Shown here: positions 1 to 10,021 of the stretch, one piece after another
How the letters are laid out: every line of letters starts with the position of its first letter
Numbering within the stretch: the stretch's first letter is position 1
Assembly: GCF_014650875.1 (NCBI RefSeq)
Contig: NZ_BMVU01000052.1
Span: 1 to 46,869, forward strand
Length of the DNA: 46,869 bases
From: Streptomyces minutiscleroticus
GTDB taxonomy: Bacteria > Actinomycetota > Actinomycetes > Streptomycetales > Streptomycetaceae
Direction: 5' to 3'
Position numbers and translations under genes: made by a program
Notes under the pieces: model-generated
What the model was told of the DNA's origin: nothing
Seen by the model: the letters and a program-made list of their open reading frames with translations, nothing else
Database searches by the model: none

Positions 1-97
1 CGGCTACGTCACCCCGCTCGAGACCCGGGCCCTGACAGCACAAGTTCTCGCCCCCGCAGCGTAACCACCCGCTGTCCACGCTCAAGGGGGAACTTCA
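1..97 (+). mobile_element. Right end of an IS3-family-like insertion sequence
   Basis: The sequence at 73-97 begins TGTCCACGCTCAAGGGGGAA and finishes CTTCA. This resembles the terminal inverted repeats of actinobacterial IS3 elements, which start TGA.., carry a CCCCCTT block and end TGGACA on the outer strand. The reading frame of the RHS gene on the minus strand is coherent up to about base 98 and then runs into this end, which supplies its stop codon. The insertion point is therefore at about 97/98. The rest of the element and any target-site duplication lie outside the window. Confidence 0.6.
2..64 (+). pseudogene. 3' end of an IS3-family-like transposase gene (runs off the left edge)
   Basis: An open frame enters from the left edge and stops at TAA 62-64. 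The last residues read GYVTPLETRALTAQVLAPAA. A GY-x-TP motif close to the C-terminus is common in IS3-family OrfB transposases (family knowledge). The stop lies nine bases before an IS3-like terminal repeat, which is where such an ORF should end. Only 20 residues are visible, so the family call rests mostly on the adjoining end sequence. It could be another DDE transposase. Confidence 0.45.
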
Positions 98-3000
98 GCG
101 CCGCCCAGGTTGGCGGTGGTGCGGTTCTCGGGCGCGCAGTTTGCGTCGGCCGGTGTCCAGGCTTCGGTCAGGCGCTGGTGACCGTCATAGGTGAAGCACT
201 GGGTGTCGGCTTTGCCGGTGCCTGCGAGGGTGGTGGTGTCGGAGATCTGGGTGACGTTGCCGGCGTCGTCGTAGGTGTAGTGCAGGTTCAGTGCGTCGTA
301 GGCGTGGGACTGGGCGTGGACCTGGGTTTGCAGGAGCCGGTGGGTGCCGTCCTCGTAGCCGTTCTGTACGTCGATCTTCTTTGTGCCGGTTGCTTCGGAG
401 ACGCCGAGTTGGAAGGTGGAGACCTGGGCGAGGTCGGTGTAGGTGGTGTTCAGGACGATGCCCTTGCTGCCGCCCGTGAGGGTGGTGGGCAGGCCCTGGC
501 TGGAGTAGCCGTAGGACACTTTCTCCGCAGCGAGCCCGCCGGCCGCGGGTTCCTCGGTGTACTGCAGGGTGCCGTCGATGTTGTAGTAGCTGGAGAATTT
601 CAGTGTGCTCGAGGCGAGGGCCTTGGAGGTCACCAGCGGGTCGTCGGACGGGAGTGTGAGGCTGGTCCCTGTGACGTTGTAGCGGCTGTCGTAGGCCGTG
701 ACGCTCTGGGTGTACGCCTTGCCCGTGGCTCCCCCCAGGTACCGGGTGGAGGAGGCAGGTTGGCCCTTGCCCGCGGAGACGGTGTCGTAGGTGAGGTGGG
801 TGAGTTTGTTGGCGTCCGTCTTCTGTGCGGCGAGTACCGTGGCGTTGGTCAGGTCCGCGTTGGTGGTCGTCGTCCAGGTGTCGGTGAGGCGACCGAGCAC
901 GTCGTAGGCGGAGACCACTGCCTGCCCGGTGGACGCTTTGGTCCAGGCCACTTGGTCGAGTGCGGTGTAGCCGGTGGTCGTGGTGCCTGTGTCGGGGTCG
1001 CTCGACATGGTCTGTCGGCCGTAGAGGTCGTAGTTGTAGGACCAGGCGGCGCCGTCGGGGCCGGTGATGGTTTTCTGCTGGCCGCCGGGGGTGTAGGTGA
1101 AGCGGGTGCTGGTGTAGTTCGCGCCCACGCCGCTGCCGTATTGGGTGTCGGCGGGCGAGGTGCTCGCGTACTGGCGGGTCTCGACGGTGCGACCGAGGGC
1201 GTCGGTGATGGTGCGGGCCGCCGAGCCGCCGGACACGCTCGTGGTGGCGGTGGAGTCACCGGTGTAGGTGGTCGTGGTCTGCCACTTCTGTATCCCGCCG
1301 ACCAGGAACGTCGTCGTTGTCGGTCGTCCGGCCGGGTCGTATCCGGTCTTGGTCAGGCTGGGTGTTTCGCCGTACTCGGCCTGGGTGTACGTGCCGGAAG
1401 GGTTGGCGGTGTCGAAGATGTCCGCGTAGGTCTCGTAGGCCAGACCGCGGCTGTCGTAGCGGGTGTCGGTGAGGATCCGGCCGCTTGTGGCGCCCGGCGT
1501 CTGGGTCTGGATGGCGCGCAGGAGGGAGTCGTAGAGGGTGTAGGAGGTGGAGTAGGTGTCGCCGTCCGCCTTCAGGGTGCCTGTGGAGGTCCAGGACGGT
1601 GCCGTGTTGGAGAGGGAGTAGCCGAAGATGTAGCTGGCACTCTGCTGGCCGGCGTGGCTTCGGTTGGGCAGCCATACGGCCGTGGCGCGACCCAGCGCGT
1701 CGTACTGCGTCTCTGTGATGCGGTTGTTCGGGTCTAGGGTTTTGGTGGGCTGGCCGCGCGCCGGGTCGATGTAGGTGTAGGTGCTGTAGTTCTTGGCGTT
1801 CTTCGTCTGGGTTCGGGTGACCGGGCCGGTGTCCTCGGGGGTGTAGGTCACCGTGGTGGGATTGTTGTCTGCGTCGGTGGTGGTGCTGGGCCGGCCCAGC
1901 GTGTCGTAGGTGGATTTGCCGACGGTCCGCCAGGTGGAGGGATTGCGTTCACCGCCGGAAGCGGTGGCCGGGTAGGCGGAGGCGCGGCCGGTCCAGGTCG
2001 CTTCGCCCTTGGTCGGGGTCTGTGCCGTGGTCCATGCGGTGGCGCTCGCGTTGTCGTAGACGGTCGCGGTGTCGGAGATGACGTCGCCGGCGGAGGCTGC
2101 GTTGGACGGCAGGGACAGGTCGGCTTCGCCGACCGAGCAGGCCTTGCCCACGGTGCGTTGGCGGGATGCCAGGGAGTTGATGCCGAGGCTGTCGTTGCGA
2201 GCGTACCAGGTGCGGGCGCAGGTCTCGTCACCGGTCTTGGCGGTGTCGCCGGTGTTGTCGGCTTTCACTGCCATGCCGTAGTCGTCATAGGTGGTGGTGT
2301 TGGCCGCTGAGCGCCAGGACTGTTTCGCGGTCAGGTAGGCGTGGGTGGTCGTCTTGCCGGTGCGGACGTAGTAGGCCTCGGTGTCGGCGTACGACTTGTG
2401 CTGTGTGGCGGTCTTCTTCGACCAGGGGTCGTTGACGGTGACCGCGATGGGGGTGCTTCCGTTGTAGGTGATCTGCTGGCGCAGGAAGCCGGTGTAGGGC
2501 TCGCTGTCCTTCTGGTCCGGCACGTTCAGGCCGTCGAAGCCGATGCCCGCCACCGTGGCGCTGCGGCGGGCGTCGGGGTCGAGGGTGCCGTCGGCTTTCA
2601 GGAGGCGATCGCCGTCCATGCCCTGGAGGTACACGGAGGTCACCTTGGAGAGGTTGGAGCCGGTTCCCTGGGTGGCGGTGACGGTGCGGTAGCCCTGCCA
2701 GATCGACCAGGTGCGCTCGTCGGCCGGGGTGAAGGGCGAGTCGTTGTAGTGCCAGGCCGGGGCGGAGTAGGTGTAGTGGCTCTCCATGGTCGCGCCGTGG
2801 CCGGTGGGATCGCTGGTGACCACGTCCGTGACCCGGTACTTGTGGAACCAATCGATCGAGGCTTCCTTGGCCCCGTTGATGTGCCAGTACTGCGGGTAGC
2901 AGGACTTGGTGTTGTCGTCCTCGGCCGTCGGCATGTTGCTGCCGCGCACACATTCCTGGTCCGTGAGCGTCACGTCGGTGATCGCGCCGGTCTCCGAGGT

Positions 3001-5010
3001 GACGGTGCGGATGCGCGGCTTGGTCAGCGGCAGGATGTCGTCCCGGTCACCGTCCACGCGGTTGGGCCGCATGTCGTAGGTGAAGGTCACCGGGTCCAGG
3101 CTGATCGCGGTGCCGTTCTTGCCGGTGTGCTTCAGGCTCTTCAGCGTCAGGGTCTGGTCGGTGCTGTCACCGATGTCGCCGCCGTCCAGGTACTGCTGGG
3201 TGAGTTCCCAGGTGTCCACTGCGGCGAACGCGCTCGTGGCGGCCGACCACACATAGGTGTCGATCTTGGCCAGACGTTTGCGGCTGAAGAACGCGGGGCT
3301 GGTCGCATCGCAGTCGGCGTTCGAGGCGCAGATCGCATCGAAGGGGACGTCCGGCCAGTTGGGGGCTGTGGAATCCTTCAGTTCGGAGCAGTCCGAGGCC
3401 GTGCAGCGTTCCGCGTAGGAGAACTCGACCTTGCCCGACGTCACACCGGAGAACAGCTTGTCGGCGCGCTGCCCGTAGAGGATTTTGGTGAGGTAGCCGC
3501 CCCGGGTGTAGGAAGCGGTGGCGGTGTCCGCGTCGTTCTTGGCGTAGGAGTTGGTCTCCTTGGTGTACCAGTAGGACATGGCGTTGTCGTGCAGGTCCTC
3601 GACGTAGTCGAGGTTCCACCGCCATGCCTGGGTCACTGCGCGGTCGGCGAACGTGCTGCCCTGGTCGTAGCCCGGCTCACCGGAGTCGTCACCGAATACC
3701 GGAACCGTCCATACCGAGTTGGTGCGCTCGGTGCCGGCTCCGGGTAGTTTGTTCAGCCCGAAGACGTAGCGGCTGCCGTCACCCGTCGTGACGATCCAGT
3801 GCTCGCCGTTGTTGTCACCGTTGTCGGCGCCGGTCGACAGCGTCACCGTGGAGGCGTCGTCGTTCTTCAGCCGCCACTTTCCGCTGGTGTCGTCCTTGAC
3901 GAGTTCGGATGCCTTGCCGTTCAGGACCAGGCTGGCGTTGTCGAACTTCCAGCACAGGTCGAACTTGTCCTCCTGTCCGTCCTTGTTGCACGCTCCGTAA
4001 GTGCGCTCGACATACGAGCTCGAGGAGAGGTCGAAACCTTCACCGACCTGCGTGGACTGGTTGTTCGTCGACGCTGTCTTGCCGTCCACCGAGCCCGAGT
4101 CATAGCCGAGCGACAGGGACGGGGAGGGGCCGGCGGCCGGGGGGACCGTCATCGGGTAGGACCAGGTGAAGGTGCCCGACGATCCCCCAGCCGCCCATGT
4201 GGCCGACGGAGAGAGCTGGGTGGCCGCGTAGGTGCCCGAGCCGGAAGCGGATTCGCCCGAACTGGTCGCGGTCAGCGCCAACACGGTGGGGGCGGTGGCC
4301 GACAGGGTGACGGTGCCGGTGACGGCCTGGGCGGAGATGTCGTTGGTCGACGCCACCTCGGTGGTGGTGCGGCACTCGGTCTTCTGCGGTGTGGTCAGGG
4401 CGCACTCCGGCAGCCTGACCAGGCCCAGGCGGCCCGACCAGCCACCGCCGTACGCCGAGGCGAAGTCACCGTAGTCCACGCTCACGTCCGCCGCGCCGGC
4501 TTGTGACGCCTCGGCCGACAGCACGACACCCTTGATCCCGAGGTCTGTCGCGGCTTGGTGGCCCCATACCCGTATGCGTGCCTCTTTTCCGGGCAAGGAC
4601 TTCGCAGTTTTCGAAGCCTTGGCGGTGTTCGGGGCGGTGACGGCGACCGGCAGCCCGCCTACCGGCGTGGCCGACGCCTTGCCGGCGGCCATCACGGTCA
4701 CATGGCCTTCGCCGCCTCGGGGCCACGTCACCTTCTGGTCTCGCTTCGCGTCATCCGCCTGGGACGCGTTCTTCTTCCGCGCGGCGGCAACGTTTTCGCG
4801 TTGTGCCTTGGCGGCGAGCCCGGTCACCGCCTCCGTCCTGTTGACCTTCCGTTCCCACAGCGGCTTCAGCCGGGACGCCCCTTCCGCGGCCTGAGCCACA
4901 GGGGTCAGCCCGCCTCCGGTCACTGCGATCGCTACGATCAGAACCAGCGCCGCTTTGGTCCGATCATGCCAACGTCGTCGACGCGGCATCCGCCTTCCGA
5001 ACACCAACAA
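82..5010 (-). CDS. RHS/YD-repeat secreted protein, C-terminus lost to an IS insertion
   Basis: Large cell-surface or secreted RHS protein of the polymorphic-toxin type. It has an N-terminal signal peptide (MPRRRR, hydrophobic core, AQA-AEG). A beta-rich SpvB-like region with TWSYPMTVPP lies near residue 280. From about residue 1035 to the end there are many YD repeats of the YDxxGR(x)TxxxD type. Intact relatives continue with the RHS core and a variable toxin tip. Here the protein stops after TTANLGGA plus four residues (EVPP) encoded by the inserted IS end, so core and toxin are missing. Start is uncertain: TTG 5010, GTG 5004 (GGGGG upstream) or ATG 4989 (GGAAGG upstream). It lies downstream of the LamG gene in the same direction, with a hairpin between them. 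Probably non-functional as a toxin-delivery protein, though the shell part could still be made. Confidence 0.85.
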   Translation of the reverse strand: MLVFGRRMPRRRRWHDRTKAALVLIVAIAVTGGGLTPVAQAAEGASRLKPLWERKVNRTEAVTGLAAKAQRENVAAARKKNASQADDAKRDQKVTWPRGGEGHVTVMAAGKASATPVGGLPVAVTAPNTAKASKTAKSLPGKEARIRVWGHQAATDLGIKGVVLSAEASQAGAADVSVDYGDFASAYGGGWSGRLGLVRLPECALTTPQKTECRTTTEVASTNDISAQAVTGTVTLSATAPTVLALTATSSGESASGSGTYAATQLSPSATWAAGGSSGTFTWSYPMTVPPAAGPSPSLSLGYDSGSVDGKTASTNNQSTQVGEGFDLSSSSYVERTYGACNKDGQEDKFDLCWKFDNASLVLNGKASELVKDDTSGKWRLKNDDASTVTLSTGADNGDNNGEHWIVTTGDGSRYVFGLNKLPGAGTERTNSVWTVPVFGDDSGEPGYDQGSTFADRAVTQAWRWNLDYVEDLHDNAMSYWYTKETNSYAKNDADTATASYTRGGYLTKILYGQRADKLFSGVTSGKVEFSYAERCTASDCSELKDSTAPNWPDVPFDAICASNADCDATSPAFFSRKRLAKIDTYVWSAATSAFAAVDTWELTQQYLDGGDIGDSTDQTLTLKSLKHTGKNGTAISLDPVTFTYDMRPNRVDGDRDDILPLTKPRIRTVTSETGAITDVTLTDQECVRGSNMPTAEDDNTKSCYPQYWHINGAKEASIDWFHKYRVTDVVTSDPTGHGATMESHYTYSAPAWHYNDSPFTPADERTWSIWQGYRTVTATQGTGSNLSKVTSVYLQGMDGDRLLKADGTLDPDARRSATVAGIGFDGLNVPDQKDSEPYTGFLRQQITYNGSTPIAVTVNDPWSKKTATQHKSYADTEAYYVRTGKTTTHAYLTAKQSWRSAANTTTYDDYGMAVKADNTGDTAKTGDETCARTWYARNDSLGINSLASRQRTVGKACSVGEADLSLPSNAASAGDVISDTATVYDNASATAWTTAQTPTKGEATWTGRASAYPATASGGERNPSTWRTVGKSTYDTLGRPSTTTDADNNPTTVTYTPEDTGPVTRTQTKNAKNYSTYTYIDPARGQPTKTLDPNNRITETQYDALGRATAVWLPNRSHAGQQSASYIFGYSLSNTAPSWTSTGTLKADGDTYSTSYTLYDSLLRAIQTQTPGATSGRILTDTRYDSRGLAYETYADIFDTANPSGTYTQAEYGETPSLTKTGYDPAGRPTTTTFLVGGIQKWQTTTTYTGDSTATTSVSGGSAARTITDALGRTVETRQYASTSPADTQYGSGVGANYTSTRFTYTPGGQQKTITGPDGAAWSYNYDLYGRQTMSSDPDTGTTTTGYTALDQVAWTKASTGQAVVSAYDVLGRLTDTWTTTTNADLTNATVLAAQKTDANKLTHLTYDTVSAGKGQPASSTRYLGGATGKAYTQSVTAYDSRYNVTGTSLTLPSDDPLVTSKALASSTLKFSSYYNIDGTLQYTEEPAAGGLAAEKVSYGYSSQGLPTTLTGGSKGIVLNTTYTDLAQVSTFQLGVSEATGTKKIDVQNGYEDGTHRLLQTQVHAQSHAYDALNLHYTYDDAGNVTQISDTTTLAGTGKADTQCFTYDGHQRLTEAWTPADANCAPENRTTANLGGAEVPP

Positions 5011-5088
5011 CCCCCATCAGGGTTCCGGAACAACTCAGATTGATCAGCGGCTTCCACATATGGGTGCCGCGCCGTGCAAAATGTGGGT

Positions 5089-5132
5089 GCAGCCGGTGCC
5101 CGATGCTGTATTGAGCGTCCGGCACCGGCTGC
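5089..5132. terminator. Strong stem-loop between the LamG and RHS genes
   Basis: Perfect 12-bp inverted repeat GCAGCCGGTGCC (5089-5100) and GGCACCGGCTGC (5121-5132) with a 20-base loop. It lies just after the LamG gene stop and before the RHS start. There is no T run, as is usual in Streptomyces terminators. It could be a terminator or attenuator that lowers RHS expression relative to LamG, or an mRNA 3' stabiliser. Confidence 0.5.
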
Positions 5133-5141
5133 CGCGCCGGG

Positions 5142-8100
5142 TCAGCCGGACACGTCGTCGCCCTCGTCGTCCTGTGCTGCGCCGACCAGTGGTCCGACCT
5201 GGTTCTCCTCGGCTGCGCCGACCCAGATCCTGATGTCGGTGATCTTGCCCGGCAGGTAGTGGCTCCACGCCTTGTTCACGAAGCCCTTGCCGCCGGCGAA
5301 CTCACCGGACCCGATCGCCGCGGTGTAGGCCGTGTCCACGCCATTGCGTGTGGAGGCGAGGTAGAGCCGGATCGTTCCTTCCTGGGCGTCGTACACCCCG
5401 GTCAGTCGGACCGCGCCGCTGGCTGCCGCCTCGTCGGATTCGACTGCGGTGAAGGATCCGTCGCTGTTGAGGCGGCCGAAGCGCCAGTACCCGACGGGCC
5501 TGTTCGACAACTCGCCGCTTTCTTCGTCGATGTACTCCTCGATGCCGGTGCGCTGGTACCACAGCCCCCAGGCCGAGCCGTCCGCGGTCCGCTGGCCCAG
5601 GACCTGGGCCGTGTATCCGTCCGGTTTGGTGCCCAGGGCCTTCGTGTCCAGTTCGACCTCGGTGGTCACGGTGAAGGACTCCCGGTCGTCGACGACCGGG
5701 CCCGGCGTGGTGACGGAGCTTCCGGCATCGTCCAGCACGATCGCGTCGTCGGTCACCGACGCTCCGCCGCTCAGCTGCAGACTTCTGCCGTAGCCGCTGA
5801 CGGTGTCGGTGAGGGCGGCGGTTCCGGTGCTGCCCTGGGGCTGCCAGGCCGCCACGAGTTCGACGGCCCGCGCGGTCTCGTCCGCGTTCAACAGCTTGGC
5901 CACCTTGGCCACCTCGGCGTCCGGCAGGACCGTCTGGTAGGCGGCGACCTCGTCGACGCGGCCCTTCCAGTAGTTGTTGAAGGCACCGGAGGTGGTGCCG
6001 GCACGGCCGATCTGGAACTTGCCGTCGACCGCTGTCGCCCGGCCCGCCTCGGGAACCAGAACCGGATCACCCTGGCGCTTCCCGTTCACGAAGAGGCTCA
6101 GGGTGTGCGCCTCACCGTCGTAGACGCCGGCCAGATGGGTCCAGGCCTTCAGGGTGATGCCGGGCGTCGCATCGGCGTTCGCACCGATGTATTTGCGCGT
6201 GCCGTTCTCGTACCAGTGCATCAGGAACACCCAGCGGCCGATGCCCGGCGAGTAGTAGAGGGAGATTCCCTTGCTGTCGCTGCCGGTCTGGGAGAGCACC
6301 GTGCGAAAGGACCCGTCGTCGGTCGGGTACGCCCAGGCCGAGACGGTGAACGAGGACTGTGTGTTGACCACGGGCCCCGACGCCTCCGCATAGCCGGTCT
6401 GCGAGGAGGTGCTGGCGGTGTCGTTCAGCCACAGCGACCGTCCTCCCTCACCGGTTCGGGAGAACGTCGACCAGCCGGCCCCGCTCTCGTGCAGGGTGAG
6501 GTTGTGCCGGCTTCCCGGCGCCGTCCCCTTGTCGGCCGCGGTGGTGGACCCGGAATCGGGGGCGGCGTCGTCGAAGTGCCACAGGCCTGAGGGGCCTTCG
6601 CCCTCGGCGACGTTGAACCGGATCGCGGTGGTCTCGCCCGACTGGCCGCTTCCCACACTGTCCACCGCGCGCACGTACAGGACCTGCACGCCCGAGAGCG
6701 CCGGTTTGATGGACCGGGTGACCGAACTGGTCGCCGACACCTTCGTCCAGGATTTGTCGGTGGCGAGCTTGTACTCGAACGCGACGATGTTGGCGTCGGC
6801 GGAGTTCTTGGTGAAGGTGAACTGGCCCGCCGTCCCGGGACCGCCGGTCGCCGCGCCGCAGCCGTCACTGTCAGCGGGACACACCGTGTACACCGCCCCC
6901 GCTGGAGCGGTGACCGTCGGCATCTTGGGACGGGTGGAGTCGATCGTGAAGTAGCACCAGCCCTTCGTCGTCACCGTGCTGTTGCTCTCGATCGAGTTCG
7001 CACCGCTGTTGTAGTAGGAGCGGGTGAACACCGCCATCCGGTAGGGGGTGTTCTGTGCCAGGGTGATCGGCGAGTCCAGGCTCACCGTGGCGTTGTCCCC
7101 GACATAGCCGCTCGACGGGCGGACCGGCTCGGTGGCCACTACCGTCCACCCGCTGGAGGTCTTCTGCTGCACGTAGAAGTGAGCTCGCAGGCTCGCCCCG
7201 CTCTCACCACCGGAGGCCGCCTGGACCTTGGCGCTGAACCTGGGCGTCGGATCGGAGACCCAGGCCGGGTCCGACGCATTGGTCTCGCAGGAGGACGCGA
7301 TGCTCGGGCTGGTCGGCACGGCCGGCAGCCCGACGTAGGTGACGGCGAGGACTGCGTCGTTGCGGAACCGCTTCCATGCCGAGGCGTCGGTCTCGTCCTT
7401 GGCCTTGAGCATCAGCGTCAGGCGCGAGAACTTGCCGTCCGCGAAGTTCTTCACGGTCGGGGTGAGGTTCTCGTAGCTTTCGCTCGGGTCGTCGTTGAAC
7501 TCGATCGGCGCCGCCGGAGTGTCCGGGTCGCAGGACGAACCGCGTCCCGCGGACACGTTCCGGTCACCCACCAGGTCCAGATGCGTCGGGCGCGACGCCC
7601 ACGTCGTGGACGAGGAGATGTTGTTGGTCCGGTACAGCTGGATCCAGCGCGGACTGCACTGGAACGCCCACGGCTCGGTCACCCGGAACGTGGCGTCCAG
7701 GACCCGCTTGCCCTTCAGCTTGTCCGGTGCGAACTCGAAGTAGAGCCGCTGCGTGTACCCCGGACCGCAGTGGTAGCCGCCCCATGTGCCGCACTTGCCG
7801 ATACCCTTGCCCAGGTCATCGTCGCCGTTGCCCCACCCGTAGGACTCGTACCCGTCCGACCGCAGCAGGGTGCGCTCCGCCTCGCCCCAGGATACGGAAG
7901 GGTCGATGTACAACGGGAAGTGCTCGGCTTCGGTGCCGGTGAGCATGTCAGCGTCAGGTTTGACCGTGAGCGAGTCCTGGTCCGCCGACACCTGCATCGC
8001 CTTGACCGTGGCCCCGGGCGCCGGCTCACTGCCTGACCCGCCGTCCCCTGCCTCCTGCGCAGATGCGGCTACGGAGGCCGCGGCCCGCGCGGTTTTACCC

Positions 8101-8882
8101 GACGCCTGAGTGGTGCCACCCGTACCTGTCGAGTCCCACATATGGGCCCTCGGCGCACGGAACACCCAGTTGCCGTCCTCGTCGACAGCGTTGTAACCAC
8201 CGCTGTTGTTCTCAACGACGCTCAGCCCGGATGCCTTGAGGGAGTACTCGACCTGCTGCAGTTCTGGCTGGGCGGCCGCCTGCGGCGTCTTGACGATCAG
8301 CACGTGCTGAAAACCCTCGGTGGAGGCAGTGACCTTCAGGTCCACGTCGTCCAGCACGCCGCGATACAGGGCACTCGTCCCGTCCAGCTCCGGCTCCGGC
8401 AACCGACCGGGCCAGCCAAGCGCGAGAGACCTGCCGTCCTTGTCAATCCGCACCAGCGGATCGTCAGAGCCGCCACCGGAGAACTCCATCGCCACAGCGG
8501 CCGCCTTGGGCGCCACCCTCCCGTCCGCCTGGCGTACCAGTGTCGCGTCCGGAGTCTGCCAGCCCCCGTCAGCCGTCGCCGCCCGGACCGGAACCGCCGA
8601 CTGCTCCAGCGTGAACGTGGACCCGTCCGGGTTGGCGTACACGGTCGTGTCCTTCGACTGCTGCCCCACCACCTCGACCCGCTCGCCGGTCTCGCCGGCC
8701 TTCTCCAACGCCTGCTCGGCCTCACTGCGATCGGACGATGTTTCTGGCACCTGGGATGTTCCGGCCCATGGAGCTGCCTGCACTGTCACGGGCAGTGGCC
8801 CCAGCAGCAACGCGGCAGCCGTCACCACTACCAAACCGCCCGACCCACCACGTCTTCGTGCACGCACGCGCACCAGCCCCAC
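5142..8882 (-). CDS. Secreted DNRLRE / LamG-like jellyroll domain protein
   Basis: Protein of 1246 residues with an N-terminal signal peptide (RVRARRRGG, then a hydrophobic stretch, VQA-AP). A DNRLRE-like beta domain covers about residues 335-440 (TLLRSDGYESYGWG.., YFEFAPDKLKGKRVLDATFRV). A Cys-containing Ig-like region precedes two concanavalin/LamG-type jellyroll domains at about 764-994 (GLWHFDDAAPD.., FTVSAWAYPTDDGSFRTVLS, FVNGKRQGDPV) and 1007-1246. DNRLRE and RHS modules also occur together in WapA-type proteins, and LamG genes of this kind commonly precede an RHS gene in streptomycetes. It probably acts as a wall-associated or secreted partner of the downstream RHS protein. GTG 8882 is the longest start. 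GTG 8873, eight bases after a GAGGGG, is an equally good choice. Confidence 0.85.
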   Translation of the reverse strand: MGLVRVRARRRGGSGGLVVVTAAALLLGPLPVTVQAAPWAGTSQVPETSSDRSEAEQALEKAGETGERVEVVGQQSKDTTVYANPDGSTFTLEQSAVPVRAATADGGWQTPDATLVRQADGRVAPKAAAVAMEFSGGGSDDPLVRIDKDGRSLALGWPGRLPEPELDGTSALYRGVLDDVDLKVTASTEGFQHVLIVKTPQAAAQPELQQVEYSLKASGLSVVENNSGGYNAVDEDGNWVFRAPRAHMWDSTGTGGTTQASGKTARAAASVAASAQEAGDGGSGSEPAPGATVKAMQVSADQDSLTVKPDADMLTGTEAEHFPLYIDPSVSWGEAERTLLRSDGYESYGWGNGDDDLGKGIGKCGTWGGYHCGPGYTQRLYFEFAPDKLKGKRVLDATFRVTEPWAFQCSPRWIQLYRTNNISSSTTWASRPTHLDLVGDRNVSAGRGSSCDPDTPAAPIEFNDDPSESYENLTPTVKNFADGKFSRLTLMLKAKDETDASAWKRFRNDAVLAVTYVGLPAVPTSPSIASSCETNASDPAWVSDPTPRFSAKVQAASGGESGASLRAHFYVQQKTSSGWTVVATEPVRPSSGYVGDNATVSLDSPITLAQNTPYRMAVFTRSYYNSGANSIESNSTVTTKGWCYFTIDSTRPKMPTVTAPAGAVYTVCPADSDGCGAATGGPGTAGQFTFTKNSADANIVAFEYKLATDKSWTKVSATSSVTRSIKPALSGVQVLYVRAVDSVGSGQSGETTAIRFNVAEGEGPSGLWHFDDAAPDSGSTTAADKGTAPGSRHNLTLHESGAGWSTFSRTGEGGRSLWLNDTASTSSQTGYAEASGPVVNTQSSFTVSAWAYPTDDGSFRTVLSQTGSDSKGISLYYSPGIGRWVFLMHWYENGTRKYIGANADATPGITLKAWTHLAGVYDGEAHTLSLFVNGKRQGDPVLVPEAGRATAVDGKFQIGRAGTTSGAFNNYWKGRVDEVAAYQTVLPDAEVAKVAKLLNADETARAVELVAAWQPQGSTGTAALTDTVSGYGRSLQLSGGASVTDDAIVLDDAGSSVTTPGPVVDDRESFTVTTEVELDTKALGTKPDGYTAQVLGQRTADGSAWGLWYQRTGIEEYIDEESGELSNRPVGYWRFGRLNSDGSFTAVESDEAAASGAVRLTGVYDAQEGTIRLYLASTRNGVDTAYTAAIGSGEFAGGKGFVNKAWSHYLPGKITDIRIWVGAAEENQVGPLVGAAQDDEGDDVSG

Positions 8883-9402
8883 CCCTCTTTACATATCGAG
8901 CGCTCATGCCCACCCCGCAAAAGCCGTCACATAAAACACCAAGATTCTGCACACCACAAGAATCACAATGCGCGAAATGGGAAATTTTCCCGGCGGTGCA
9001 CCAATTACATCCCCACAGCAAATGGCCCTCGCGGCGCAAAAACCATCCACTTAACCAATTGAGAATGAAATAAAGGTGAACTAGTGAATGCCGAACGGCG
9101 AACGCGGCTCCCTTTGCCGCAGGGAAGTCCGGCCGCCGACCAGCCCTTATGTCTGCAACTCGTCCTGGGTGAAGGCGTACGGGTGCGCCGCTGGGACCCG
9201 TAGACTTCCCCACAGAAGCGCTTCGAGCACCGGCAGACATGCGAGACACACAGCCAAAGAGACGCTCGTAAGCGAGTTTCTGCCAGCCGACAGGAAGTCA
9301 GGGTTTCATCCGGTAGGGCCAGGAGGTCACCCATCGGCGCAACCGTGGCACACTCCTTCTTCGATCGCGGGGGATGAGGCCCCTGCGGCCGGGGAGGGGA
9401 CA
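8883..9402. other. Divergent intergenic region (520 bp), no confident gene
   Basis: It separates the minus-strand LamG gene from the plus-strand lipoprotein gene, so it must hold both promoters. The part at about 8925-9085 is distinctly richer in A/T than its surroundings. Open frames on both strands lack the codon pattern of real genes here. I could not assign -35/-10 boxes with confidence. Confidence 0.5.
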
Positions 9403-9948
9403 ATGATGAGCAGGATAAAGTGGGCAGCTGCGGCTACAGCGGTCATCGCGCTCGGGGCCACGGGCTGCGGCACGAGCGGCACCGAGACAGCCCCCGCTGC
9501 GGCGCCGGTGTCGCCGCGCCCCCAGGGCACCGGACCGCTCACGAAAGAGGTCGTGCGCACCGACCTCGACGCCTCGACTGCGGACGCGGGCATTCCGGCG
9601 AACAGACCGGAATACGCCCGCGGGTACGAGGACGCGCCGGCCGACTCCCAGCGATCGTGCGCCGTCGCCTTCATGGGCATGCACACTGAGACCGACCCGG
9701 TCGACGAGACCCACTTCAAGGCGCTGATAGGTGAGCTGCGCGAACGTGACTGGCAGCAGCCCCGGCAGCAGGAAAACAGCTACGCAAACGACGGAGCGCT
9801 CGCCTCGGCCCAGGTGGTCCTCAAGCAGCGTGGATGGACCGTGGTCGCGAGGTACCAGCTCGCCTCGGCAGGCGGAGGGATCACCCTGACGGCCCTCGAC
9901 GAGGCATGCATGAAAAAGCACGACGCCGACGCGGATCCGCTCGCCTGA
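9403..9948 (+). CDS. Putative lipoprotein, unknown function
   Basis: About 180 residues. The start region reads MMSRIKWAAAATAVIALG followed by ATGC, a hydrophobic signal with a plausible lipobox and Cys, so it is probably anchored outside the membrane. Two adjacent ATGs (9403, 9406) follow GGGGAGGGGA. The second has the better spacing. The frame stays open for 105 codons upstream but has no coding character there, so I chose the ATG after the ribosome-binding site. The mature part has ten or so acidic/Arg clusters, CAVAFMGMHTETDPVDETHF and a C-terminal Cys (EACMKKHD). The two cysteines may pair. I recognise no domain. It stands alone, divergent from the LamG gene. Confidence 0.75.
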   Translation: MMSRIKWAAAATAVIALGATGCGTSGTETAPAAAPVSPRPQGTGPLTKEVVRTDLDASTADAGIPANRPEYARGYEDAPADSQRSCAVAFMGMHTETDPVDETHFKALIGELRERDWQQPRQQENSYANDGALASAQVVLKQRGWTVVARYQLASAGGGITLTALDEACMKKHDADADPLA

Positions 9949-10021
9949 CAGGCCACCCTCGCGCGGCCGACGCCCAGGTCGCGATCGCCTTCGGACGCTC
10001 GATGGGTGGAAAGACGTTCAT

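Noticed and set aside
178..1737. Long plus-strand open frame opposite the RHS gene
   Set aside because: Gly/Val/Arg-rich translation with no domain, exactly antisense to clear YD repeats. High GC keeps antisense frames open.
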